Notes under the pieces: generated by a model | Told to the model about the DNA's origin: nothing | The model's database searches: none | The model's input: the letters and a program-made list of their open reading frames with translations, nothing else | In this document: positions 54,470 to 64,000 of the stretch, piece after piece | Layout of the letters: each line of letters opens with the position of its first letter | How positions within the stretch are numbered: position 1 is the stretch's first letter | Made by a program: the position numbers and the translations under genes | NCBI GenBank assembly: GCA_023055425.1 | Contig: JALGPY010000034.1 | Coordinates: 682,001 to 746,000, forward strand | Source of the DNA: Linanthus parryae | Taxonomy: Eukaryota > Streptophyta > Magnoliopsida > Ericales > Polemoniaceae | Reading direction: 5' to 3' | DNA: 64,000 nt

Positions 54470-55095
54470 AAAAATGTAACATACACTTTCACCCCCTCAG
54501 GTTTGACATAAGGACACTTTCTCCCCTGATAGTTTGAGATATTACTCTTTTTTTCCAACGAAGAGGATATATAAAAGCTACGGAACAGAATTACAACGGT
54601 CCTTGTCGACCAAATTCAGAACTACTTAAAATCTCACTGCCATTATTTCCTTAACATCTGCACTTTCTTAGCAATATACTCTGCAACTTTGACTGAAGCA
54701 CACTTTCCCCCTTTCCGTTTGGAAAATGACACTTCCATTCCTTCCGTGTGCCGAAATTACGGAAACTTACACGCCGTGATTGTGAAGCCGTTAGTTTGGG
54801 GGTGTGTATGTCACTGCAATTAGTCTTGTAGACTAGACAAAGTCTCCACCCACATTATGCAAAAAATCTATTCAACCCTTGCATAACCCCTACATTTTGC
54901 ATAACATGGGGGTAAAATTATCCCACAAACAATTCTTGGTGACGGGTCCCAACTCTAGAGTGACGTTGTTACAACAGGGGGTTTACGTTTCCTGAATTTC
55001 AGCACACGAAATGGGTGAAAGTGTCATTAACCAAACTAGAATGGGTGAAAGTGTCCTCCAATCAAAGTAGATGGGTTGGAAGTGTCTTTTACCAT
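54470..55095. repeat. Candidate inverted-repeat element upstream of PPR4
   Basis: The left side has CACTTTCACCCCCTCAGG and GGACACTTTCTCCCC; the right side has GGGTGAAAGTGTC twice and GGAAGTGTCTTTTA. These are inverted versions of one another over about 80 bases with gaps. No clear target duplication was found. Similar ACTTTCACC words lie upstream of PPR1 and PPR3. No coding capacity is seen between. Confidence 0.35.
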
Positions 55096-55099
55096 TTTA

Positions 55100-56030
55100 C
55101 CATTCCCGTTTGCTTTTTAACTTTTAGACTTCACTTTTGGTTACTGCATCTTAGTAGCAAATGTCTCGACCGAAATATGTTGAAGCGCAAAATAAGAAGC
55201 TCTCGTAACTTTGCAAGCAGTCAAATTAGCAAATAGACCATCATCTTGCACAGAGTATTGTTGATGGAGATGTGAAATGACTATTGACGAAAATGGAGAG
55301 GGCATCGGAGGAAATGTTAGTTAAGAACACTACTTGGTAGGTGAAGAGATCGGTGCTTTATCTTGATGACAACATAGACAATATGAGCATTTCCCTTGAT
55401 ATCTCTTCCAAATAGTTACCAAAATGGGTCACGGACACTTTAGTTGTCCATCTTAACGCAAAGTCGTAAACTTTCTATCTTAGATTGCATTCTCCGGGGT
55501 CTGACTGAGAGTGTAAAATTAAAGCCTCATTGAACTTCACTTAAGTTGTCCGTCTTGACGTAAAGTCAAATAACTACTGCTCACGGAGTAAACCTCCGAT
55601 AAGAGTTTTTGGACACCTGGTCAGATCGCGATTACATAGAAAGGGGAATGTGAGGATCGGACTAGAATGTCATGTGATATATGAATTAGAGCACGTCACA
55701 CTATTATTGGTGGCATGAGAACCAACAGCCGCTACTTTTCAAGTCCGCACAGAGTAAACCCCTGATCTGACTGGCTCGCCTAGGAGACCAACATGCAACC
55801 CTTTTTTGTACTGAAGACTTCTAGACAAACACACAGAGACATAAGAATATAACCCAGCCAACTCAACCACACCCCAAAAGTTGCACGCCACACCAATCGC
55901 TCTTAGATACAATAGTTTTAGATACAAGTACATTTTGTTTGGCTGAAATCAAGAACTACATTAGATAAAAAGAGCGCACACATCCAGGTGCCAAAGCATC
56001 ACCTAAAATCCTAAATCATACAAGTCATAT
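55100..56030. other. Spacer without recognised gene
   Basis: Only short open frames are present, none recognised. Confidence 0.5.
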
Positions 56031-56034
56031 CCAT

Positions 56035-56294
56035 AGTACCACTCGGTCTCCCTTTAGCCTCATTCTGATTTTACCACTATTCACTGCATCACTTTGATAC
56101 GGTGATTTGAATATCAAAATGATGTCATTTTTGATATTTTTTTATGGTGTTGTAGAGTAAAAGTTGCTCTATAATACGGTGAAAAAATTATTAAAAAATC
56201 GCATTGTTTTGTTGTCGCAATCACCCGGTCAAAGTGACCCATATACGAGTCAAAAAATCAGAATGGGGCTAATGAGAAGAGACCGAGTGGTACT
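56035..56294. mobile_element. MITE (260 bp) with AGTACCACTCGG inverted ends
   Basis: The left end reads AGTACCACTCGGTCTC and the right end, inverted, reads the same; both continue imperfectly to CATTCTGATTTT, about 45 bases per arm. Flanking CAT on both sides could be a 3-bp duplication, which would fit PIF/Harbinger or CACTA relatives, but three bases are weak evidence. Confidence 0.72.
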
Positions 56295-56463
56295 CATAAG
56301 GATTTGCCACCACTGCTATCTCAGGGGTGAAAGGACACTTTACAGCAACACAAGTCATTTAACCTCGCCGCAAGCTCAAGGTGAAATGTGAGCAATAGAG
56401 CTGGAGGTAGTTTTCTTCTGGCCAACTACCGAAGAGAACAAAAGAAAAATATATTTACGCATT

Positions 56464-56715
56464 TAGGAATGTGGCTACAACCAACTCAACCTGTGAAGAA
56501 CAGTATTTTGATTTTCACATGAAAGAAAATTTCATATATTACAGAAGTTAAACAAGGACCAAAATAAGATCCTTAGCAGGTGCACAGGAATGTTGCTACA
56601 ACCAACTTAAACTGGGAACGGTATTTGTTTTTTCACATGAAAGAAAACTTCATATATTACAGATCAAAATGTATATAGAGCCACAGACATTGCATCCAAA
56701 ATAAATCCATTAGCA
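56464..56715. repeat. Imperfect tandem duplication, about 120 bp, two units
   Basis: Both units have GGAATGT(G/T)GCTACAACCAACT..., TTTCACATGAAAGAAAA(T/C)TTC, ATATATTACAGA and end near (C)TTAGCAGG(T/G). The first is 56,464-56,585 and the second follows directly. No frame is conserved. Confidence 0.75.
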
Positions 56716-58635
56716 GGGACATCGATGCCAAAGCAAAATAAGTAAACTACACAAGCATTACTGGCATGACTAGACTAGGGAGGGCTCCTGACTAGGAAAT
56801 ACCGGTCACATCTGCACGACACCTCCGTTCTCTATGATTCTGCATTTGTCATTCTTCTTCAATTCTGCACTTCCTGAAAAATTAAGTTACCTTCAGTCCA
56901 TAAAGTGAGAAAATGAGGTTGCGAGTACCCATTTTAAAACAGAGTGAAGAGCGAAGAAGGGGGCCTAAAAGGAGTCATAAGTCATAACAGCACAACTGCT
57001 AGTGCTGATAAACCAATGTTCAATTTGCTTGTTTAGCCTTCCCTGTAAACCAGGTGTCATTTGATTCTATTTGAGTTGCGAATTCAAAAATCACTTCTGT
57101 ATCTGGATGACAACATCTACCACACAAGAATCCCCTTAGATATCTCTCCCAAATAGTTACCGAAAACAGGCCATGGACAAATGAATAATCTTACATTAGC
57201 CTTTCTAAGTATTACTTAGATAGCATTTCCCAGGACTGAGTGTAAAAGTGGAGAGATGTGAAAGTGTTTTTGGAAGCTAGTGCGCTCCTCTTCTTCCAAA
57301 CAAAATCAAATTAACTGTTGCTATCCAACAAACAAGTTCATAAAAGTTTTGTCTCTTAGATTTTAAGATGCAACTCATCCATTCAGTAAATGTTACATTT
57401 TGATGCAATCTAGGTGGCAGAGGAATTGCAAGTTAAACAGCCCTCGAAAAGGGACAACGGAGAGAGGTGATCAACATTTTCTTCCTCACAATGTCACGGA
57501 TATCAATTTGCTGAAATGAAGATTGGATTTAGTAGCAACTTTATTATGGCTGAGCTGCCACCAGTGCACAATTAGGGGGTCAAGGAAATGATGTGTTATA
57601 TAGCATGAAGGAAAAACATTTGTTTGATGCAGTAATGAGACAATCATTAAGATAATCCTCATCTAGCAATTTGCATCCTGAATTTACACTGTATGTTTTT
57701 TAACAGTAAGAAGACCAGCTCAGAGTGTCATGAGAAAAGATTGATGCGAAATTTGCAATTTGATTAGCCAGCCAAGAAGGTGATAATTCCGCTACAGATT
57801 CTAAATTCCAATAAGTAGGATTCTAAATTTCTCCTGAAAACTCAAGCTCTTTTTGGAAAACCCCCTTCATTTCTTCAATACACATTAGTCTTAATGGAGA
57901 AGCAAACTAGAATTTTCTTGCATTGTCACATGAAAAACAGATGAGTGGGGGACTCCTAGCAAAACACACAGGGAAAGTAGAAGGGAGTTGCATACCTCTT
58001 TTGATCAGAAAGTCAACAGACGGGGAGAGTTTGTAAGAATTCCCCACGAAAGGATTTTCAATTTTTGGGGGAAGTTTAAGAGCTTCAAGAATTGTTTCAG
58101 GAAAAGAAGACCAACTTGGATTCAGGAAAATCACTAAGCTGAGAGTATTGGAGACAAAGGATCAAGCGAGGCAAATAGCATGCACATGTAACTAAGAAAG
58201 ATCCATCTCTTGCGAAGTTCCAGACTGCATAATCCAAACTACTATTACATGCATGGACCATGGAGCATTAAGAATTTGAGAAGCTAGCCAACTCTGGGAA
58301 CAAAAAATCACCAAATGTTGACTCCAAACTTTCTGATCTGTCAGCGCCAAATCGCTCACCCGTTTCACACTCCTATTAGCTGGAACCTCAATCAGCCAAT
58401 TTAGTAGCTGCTGACATGCTGAAACCCTCTCCATCTCCAGTCATCAACTCTAGACCCCTTAGTAACAAATTTCTTTCTTCGGAGATGTTTTTCGGAACAA
58501 GGGAGGAGGAAGCCTTGGGTTTGATGGAAAGAAAATATTTATTATTTACTATCATCCATCCAACTATTCTTATCTAAAAGAGTTCTGTTCAAGGAATCAA
58601 CCTTTCCAAACCCTGAACTCTTTCTTTTACTTGGC
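56716..58635. other. Spacer without recognised gene
   Basis: Minus-strand open frames of 75 and 80 codons at 57,907-58,134 and 58,192-58,434 have no recognised domain and no second copy in the window. An AGGTATGC splice-donor-like site lies near 57,990 on the minus strand, so an unrecognised multi-exon transcript cannot be excluded. Confidence 0.45.
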
Positions 58636-58639
58636 AAAC

Positions 58640-58705
58640 ACAGAAGCTGTCAGTTACAGGAACGGCTTCTACGGATAATTCAGCAAAGCCTGGCCTTTGC
58701 TGAAA
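58640..58705 (-). other. Exon-like conserved block, copy 5
   Basis: After TTTCAG on the minus strand the DNA reads CAAAGGCCAGGCTTTGCTGA, and then TCCGTAGAAGCCGTTCC, matching copies at 24.6 and 40.7 kb. It is upstream of PPR4 on the same strand, like the other copies relative to their PPR genes. Confidence 0.38.
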
Positions 58706-58861
58706 GAAGAGTGAAGTCCTAACAGAGATAAAGCTCAACAAATAACAGACATAGGTCTGCGAGCATGGTCCAGAACTACAGTATTTCTCTGTACACAGCT
58801 AAATATGTTAAAGATTACCACCTATGCCATCATATTCAGGGGCGGAACCATGTAGGGGCAT

Positions 58862-59002
58862 GGGGGGGGGGGGCATGTGCTCCCTAACTTTCCCATAAAC
58901 ACTAGGGTACTCTTATTTGTGCTCCCTAACTTTCCCATAAACACTAGGGTACTCTTATTTGTGCTCCTTAACTTTCCCATAAACACTAGGGCACTCTCAT
59001 TT
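58862..59002. repeat. G12 run followed by a 42-bp tandem repeat, three units
   Basis: Twelve G's at 58,862-58,873 are followed by three 42-bp units starting at 58,877, 58,919 and 58,961. Each begins GTGCTCC(C/T)TAACTTTCCC and ends ACTCT(T/C)ATTT. Units 1 and 2 are the same; unit 3 has three changes. It lies 250 bases past the 3' end of PPR5. Confidence 0.92.
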
Positions 59003-59248
59003 TATTAGCTCTTTATTTAGGTGTGCGGTTCATATTGGATGCAAGAATGTGAAACTTACTATCCTCATTAAAGCATTGTATTTAGAAAATAATGGTAATA
59101 ACATACATGCAAAGACCAAGCATATAAAAAACTGATGAACTTACTATATAGAGGAGATAATTCAGATAGATCTAAGCTTTACTGAACTTTTTTGACAGTC
59201 CTCGAAAAGCCAAGTTCAGTGCAGCAACTGGCAAGTAACTGCAATGAC

Positions 59249-60820
59249 TCAAGAGGTGATTCCCAAAAAGTTCTTGAGCAGGTCCCTGGATGTCTTATCT
59301 AACCCATCATTATCCAGCATATTAAACAATATTTTGCAAACCGGAATCCCCCTCTGGCGCATCATCTCGAGAACTTTAACTGCCTTCACCATCTCTTTAT
59401 TTTTTAAGTATGCGTCAGCAACAACGGAATACGAATAGAAATTTGGCAAGCACCCATTTTCTTCCATGATGACAAGCCAGTCATTCGCTTCATCAACTAG
59501 ATTTTCTCTACAGAGTCCATTAAGCATGGTATTGTACGTTCGAACGTTGGGTTCGAGTCCTTTGGAAGAGAGGATCGAGAAAAGTTCCCGAGCAGCTTTG
59601 AGTCTCCCACCTTTGCACAAACCATCTAGAACCGCAGTATACATCACAATGTCAGGCTCAAATCCTTCATTTTGAAGCTGTTTAAAAAGTGTCAATGCCT
59701 CATCAAGCTGCTTGGTTTTGCACAAGCCGTCCAACAGAGTAGAGTATGTGAATTGATTAGGAGATAGGCCTTGAACTTTCATCTTGTGAAGAAGATGAAG
59801 AGCTTCTGCAGTTCTTCCTGCTAGAAACAAGCCACCAATGAGAGAATTGTAGGTAACTGTATTGGGAAACGCTTGCTTATGAGTCATTTCCTCGAAGATA
59901 GTCATGGCTTGATCAATCTGTTTGAGCTTGCAGTACCCATTGATCAACGTGCTGTAACTAATGACGTTAGGAGTAAAACCCCTAACGGCAATAGTATTAA
60001 GTCTGGGTGTCTGGCGCGAAGATAGTCATGGCTTGATCAATCTGGTACATTGGCTCCACTGTCTGAAATTGCTAACTCCCAGAATGAGGGTATTGGAAGT
60101 AACAACATCTGGGCAAATACCCTTACCAATCATTTCTGAAAATAATTTAAAAGCTTGGTCCAATTGCTGGTCTATGCAGAGGCCATCAATGATAGTATTA
60201 TAAGTCACTTTATCTGGCTCGTAACCTTGAGTTCCTTCCAGCTTTCTGAGGAGGCGAATAGCTTCAGTTGTTCTGCCGGTCTTGCACAGTCCATTGATAA
60301 GAGTATTGCAAGTTATTAAATCGAGATGATTTAATAACTCATCAAAGAGCTGAATGGCAGCATCTACGTGGCCATCGAGACAGAGACCGTGGATCAGAGT
60401 AGAAAATGTTACCACGCTTGGTTCATAACCTTGTTTGAGAATTCTACCGAGCAGAGAGCAACCAAAGGCAACGCGATTCAAATGGCAGAAACAATTGATG
60501 GCAACGCTGAGTGTGTACAGATTTGGCCTAACCTTGTGATATTTGGTTCCTAAGGAATCCAATTTGGTAAACAAAGAAAGTGCAGTGGAATAGTGCTTCA
60601 TTCGAACAATTGAAGTGAGGAGTTGGGTGAATTGGATGATTGAAGGCAAGGGTCGAGCTTGAAGCATCGAGTCGAACTCATTAACGGCGTCGTCAATGTT
60701 AAGGTGACTGAACGGATCGGAATGAAGAGAGTTCACAGAAGTAAAAGACCAGAGAAATGGAGGAAAAAAGGTACCATTTCCTGGAGCAGCTTTCGTCATT
60801 ATACGAGACAAATTCATCAT
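59249..60820 (-). pseudogene. PPR5: RFL-type PPR with internal deletion
   Basis: The ATG at 60,820 (MMNLSRIMTKAAPG) opens a normal start. Repeats 1-5 and part of 6 are present down to 60,050; repeat 3 has a short in-frame loss (LLNHLD for LVLKGYHLN). Then about 70 codons, or two repeats, are missing relative to PPR3. The junction holds an extra 43 bases, including a 28-base copy of 59,893-59,920. The frame closes at 60,026 and resumes, in a different frame, at 59,947-59,249 with the last five repeats and a type I tail. It is not functional as one protein. An N-terminal product of about 264 aa is conceivable. Confidence 0.92.
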
Positions 60821-61410
60821 CTTCTTCTTCTGCTTGGTCGATCTATTTCGAAAACGCAAAGCTGTTTCTCTGTAACAGAATTGGGGATTGGATCCAACTT
60901 GAGAAATTAGGGTTTGACGAAGCCAAAGAACCGGGTTTGTTTTCGGGGTTGTCTATGGTGCGTCCCTTAATAGGGTTCCGTACAACTTTTTATTTTTTTT
61001 GTGGTCCCCGCTACTACAGGACAAAAACTTTTACCCGCTATAGCAGGTAACCTCGGCTGGAGATATAGCTGTTAACAGTTTTTCTCGCTTTAGATAAAGT
61101 TCTTAATATCTACGCGGCTAAAAGATAGAAAAGACTACCCTATAGTTAGTAGAGTTCAACAGGTAGAAGGAGTTGTATCATTTAAGAAAGCAGTATTAAC
61201 AACTTGAGTTTTATTGTTAATAAATAACGATGAAATTAACTACAAGCAGACGAATATCAACTCAGAAGTACTTTAAAGGCATGTTTAAAGATTAATACCA
61301 GAACAATTCAACAATAACATTAAAATAAGGTGGTACTTGTTCAATATCATCTCCCGGGTCGTCTTTCTTGTCAAGAAATCACGAATAAAATCACTCTAAA
61401 CAGACCTATA
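60821..61410. other. Spacer between PPR5 and the FAR1-like gene
   Basis: PPR5 upstream DNA is shared with PPR3 up to about 60,940 (AGGGTTTGACGAAGCCAAAGAACCGGG). Further on I see no gene. The two genes are convergent neither here nor elsewhere: both are on the minus strand, so this also holds the 3' end of the FAR1-like transcript. Confidence 0.55.
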
Positions 61411-64000
61411 TCATTCATGCTTGTTTTTCTTGGACTGACTACTCGATTGAGACCAGAAGTATTCCTCTTTAACATCAAACTCAAGTGGCAGTTCTGCAAA
61501 ATCGTCTTCTGGATCGTCCACTTGTTCGACGGAGTCCACCGGAGGATTGGGGCATGTTGTCCTGTTGTGTCCCAGCTCCTTGCAATTGCCACACCTCCTT
61601 CTCTTGTCTTTCTTTGGTCCCTTTGGGCATTTAGTGTCCGGGGGGTTCGGATTCTTCACATGGGCGTAGGGATTTTCTTCCTTCTTAATCTCTCCTTGTG
61701 TCCCGGCTCCTTGTGTACCCAGAAAAGTTTTAGAAACCATTCTCTGCATTTTCCGAATCCCGTCGGCCATATGCTCTCTGAAGAACCTCATTGTCTCGCC
61801 AGTAGTACAACCCAAACTGTAATACAGTTGAACTTCGTTCCTCGAGGAAGCCCGGCGCATGGCTTGCAAATCTGGGTCATCAGTTTTCTTCCCAACAGGC
61901 TCCTTCATTGATGGCTCGGTTCGGTAGAATTCTTTGTCAGTTTTGGTCCACCTTTTGGCAATTAAAGAGTTTGGGATCCTCTGTACTCCCTTTTGTTTCA
62001 GAACAAACAACATGTGTTTGCAAATCATATACGATGTTTCCCAACGAAAATACGTGCAACGGAGAAGCCTATTATCATGACGACATTGAACAACTTGCTG
62101 AAGCAAGAAAAGATAGGGTGGTTAGAAATTAAGAAGGAAATGAAAATACAAATGAACACAAGGATAGACAGATTGTAACCTGGTACTAGATAGAAGAGGA
62201 CAATAGTTCAAAGACTGTGACATTAATACTTATTTGTTACACTTTAAGACTTAAGATAGCATTGATAACATTAAGGAAAAATGACAAGATTATTTAGAAA
62301 TAAAAATGCAGTACACGAGTACATAGTATATAAATATGTAAATTGAAGCAGATGTACATACCACGGATCTCTTCATTTGACCTCTCATCACGTAGAACAA
62401 GTCCAAGCTCTCTTCTGGAACAGTTTTGACTTCAAAGACTCTATAATCATCACCCTTTGCAGCTTGTTTCCTAAACATGTTGAAGACATTTTCGGTGAAG
62501 ACCTCTGCTGCATGGCGTTCGAGTTCCGTGAACCCTGTTGTTATCACCGGGTCTGATTGGTCGGAGCGATGGTGTGCCTTACGCTCGTTGTTGCGTAGCT
62601 TGTCAACCCCTGTCGTGAATCCCTTGCAAGCATTGGTCAATTTGTCCGAGTGGGACATATAATCCTTGACAAAACTGTTGATGCTCTCGCATCTCGAGGT
62701 CGTCGTTTGCAACGCAAAAAAATGATCCTTCAAGTATGTCTCCGCCCACAAGTGGCGGTTCATATATGTGACCTGGACCCAATTCCTATCAGCAATGTTC
62801 CATCTGGTAAGCATTGCATGCCAATCATCATGCCAAAATTTTTCAGGTTTCCTACTATGCAAGCACTTTTTAAAATCAACCATGAAGCCATCTCCCAACT
62901 TCAGATTAGCCTGGGCGTTCCGACAAAGATGCCAAGAACACAGACGATGTCTTGCCTCTGGGAAATTATCCATAATAGCTTTTCTCATTGCCAAATCGCC
63001 ATCCGTGATGACGGACAAAGGCTTCTTATCATTCATTACCTTCATCAGGCACTTCAAAACCCAATCATATGTTTCTGCCGTCTCATCGTTGAGAAAAGCA
63101 CAGGCAAAAATAGTCGTCTGGTAGTGATTGTTCACGCCAGATAGAATTACAAATGGTTTTTGATAGATATTGGTCTTGTACGTTGCATCAAAAATGAGTA
63201 CATCGCCAAATCTGTGGTAATCTACCACTGATCTCCTATCACACCAGAAAACACTTTCAAGCTCATGATTTTTACCTGTTCTGAACCTACAAAAAAAATA
63301 AATAACACTTAGGGAAACAGAAAGATTAGTTACATAAATGATGTTAACTCTAACAGGTCAGAAAGTAAGTTTAACAAATAAGTATGAGCCTAACTGAACA
63401 GTAAATAGACATAAACAGATAAGATAGCACGCTTAATTGTTAAGAAGTAAACTTACTCCCTGAACACGCCATAGTGACTGTGCTTCAAACTGTCAATGTA
63501 CATCAAGGTCTGCTGCCCATCTCCTTCATTTGAATATATCTTGTCCATAGAGGCCATTTTATTGTAAAGATCTTTCTGTGTGTAACCCAACTTGTTATAA
63601 CCGCCGGCTTGTTTAACCATCAAAAGAAAGCTTTGGCAATACTTGATCCCCACCTCCTTCAAAGATCTGACCAGTTCAACATCAGCCTCAGAGACCTTTC
63701 GGTGTGACCGGTGGTTGCTCGCGCATTGTGGTTCCGAAAGTTCGTGTGAATGACCGGGTTCGAATTGAACCACCTTAAAAGGCTCGGTAGGTGAAGTTCT
63801 TGATATTTTTACACGAGCTTTGCATACACACCTAGTGTTTCTGGTATGCTCCCGTTTCCTATTTTCTTTGTACAGGACCTTCTCGGAGCGCAAGCCTTGT
63901 CGGGCACACACGTATATCCTTGACTTTATGCATTCTTTCGTTTCCGGGTCGAAGTACCGGCGGTTGCACCTTCTAATCCCAAAGCCAAGAATCAGTGCGT
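61411..64000 (-). CDS. FAR1/FHY3-like (FAR1-RELATED SEQUENCE) protein, 3' exons, 5' part beyond the window
   Basis: FRS proteins are transcription factors derived from Mutator-like transposases. Three exons are visible: 64,000-63,457, 63,286-62,362 and 62,097-61,411. Introns are 63,456-63,287 and 62,361-62,098; both have GT-AG borders (GTAAGT and GTATGT donors), and the frame is kept. The first exon holds the FAR1 DNA-binding domain (GFGIRRCNRR, VCARQGLR, TRCVCKARV, GHSHEL). The second holds the MULE transposase domain (FDATYK, ITDGDLAM, CSWHLCRNA, TTSRCESINSFVK). The third has a SWIM-like finger and a CCHC knuckle, CGNCKELGHNRTTC. In the SWIM finger the second Cys is Tyr (RCTYF...ICKH). The gene could be a domesticated FRS or a living MULE transposase; inverted ends were not seen. 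Confidence 0.85.

Noticed and set aside
54470..55095. Confident call as a transposon
   Set aside because: The inverted similarity is gapped and no target duplication was found, so it is kept only as a candidate.
1..64000. tRNA, rRNA or microRNA genes
   Set aside because: No cloverleaf-like or rRNA-like stretch was recognised by eye; the only strong hairpin is the MITE at 48,002-48,192. A covariance-model search would be needed to be sure.

Overview
The window is nuclear DNA from a flowering plant, most likely a eudicot; I cannot name the species. The evidence is an Athila-type Ty3/gypsy element with a tRNA-Asp primer site, Ty1/copia elements with tRNA-iMet primer sites, intronless P-class PPR genes of the restorer-of-fertility-like (RFL) type, F-box/FBA genes, MITEs and a FAR1/FHY3-type gene. 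Nearly every recognisable gene is on the minus strand.

Layout. 1-11,767: an Athila element, cut by the window start, with a 1.6-kb 5' LTR, an intact 1,830-aa gag-pol and a downstream acidic ORF. 11,768-18,300: F-box remnants, interrupted by a solo LTR and a MITE, around one nearly complete F-box gene that carries a single in-frame stop. 18,500-24,700: PPR relics, then PPR1 (intact). 25,104-35,324: two copia elements inserted 60 bp apart, each with identical LTRs and 5-bp target duplications. 35,325-45,400: duplicated spacer, a LINE relic, an F-box relic, PPR2 (broken), a Stowaway-like MITE and PPR3 (intact). 45,406-47,234: a truncated L1-type LINE. 47,240-61,000: a fold-back MITE, a second copy of the spacer/LINE/F-box unit, PPR4 (broken), another MITE and PPR5 (broken). 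61,411-64,000: the 3' exons of a FAR1-RELATED SEQUENCE-like gene that runs off the window end.

The core of the window is a tandem RFL cluster: five gene-sized copies, of which two are intact and three broken. They are embedded in a repeating unit that also contains F-box fragments and shared spacer. RFL proteins are known to be mitochondrial RNA-binding proteins, and some suppress cytoplasmic male sterility transcripts. The two intact copies have almost the same scaffold but different predicted RNA-recognition residues in 11 of 13 repeats. The five copies also show site patterns that no single tree explains, so exchange among copies is likely. Because the spacer is duplicated, several insertions (two copia elements, one MITE, the LINE) can be compared with an empty or filled paralogous site inside the same window.

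The most unusual mobile-element observation is in the 30.3-35.3 kb copia element. Its whole internal region is one reading frame, from an ATG formed across the 5' LTR/primer-site junction to a TAA formed by the first three bases of the 3' LTR. The neighbouring copia element ends its frame the same way.
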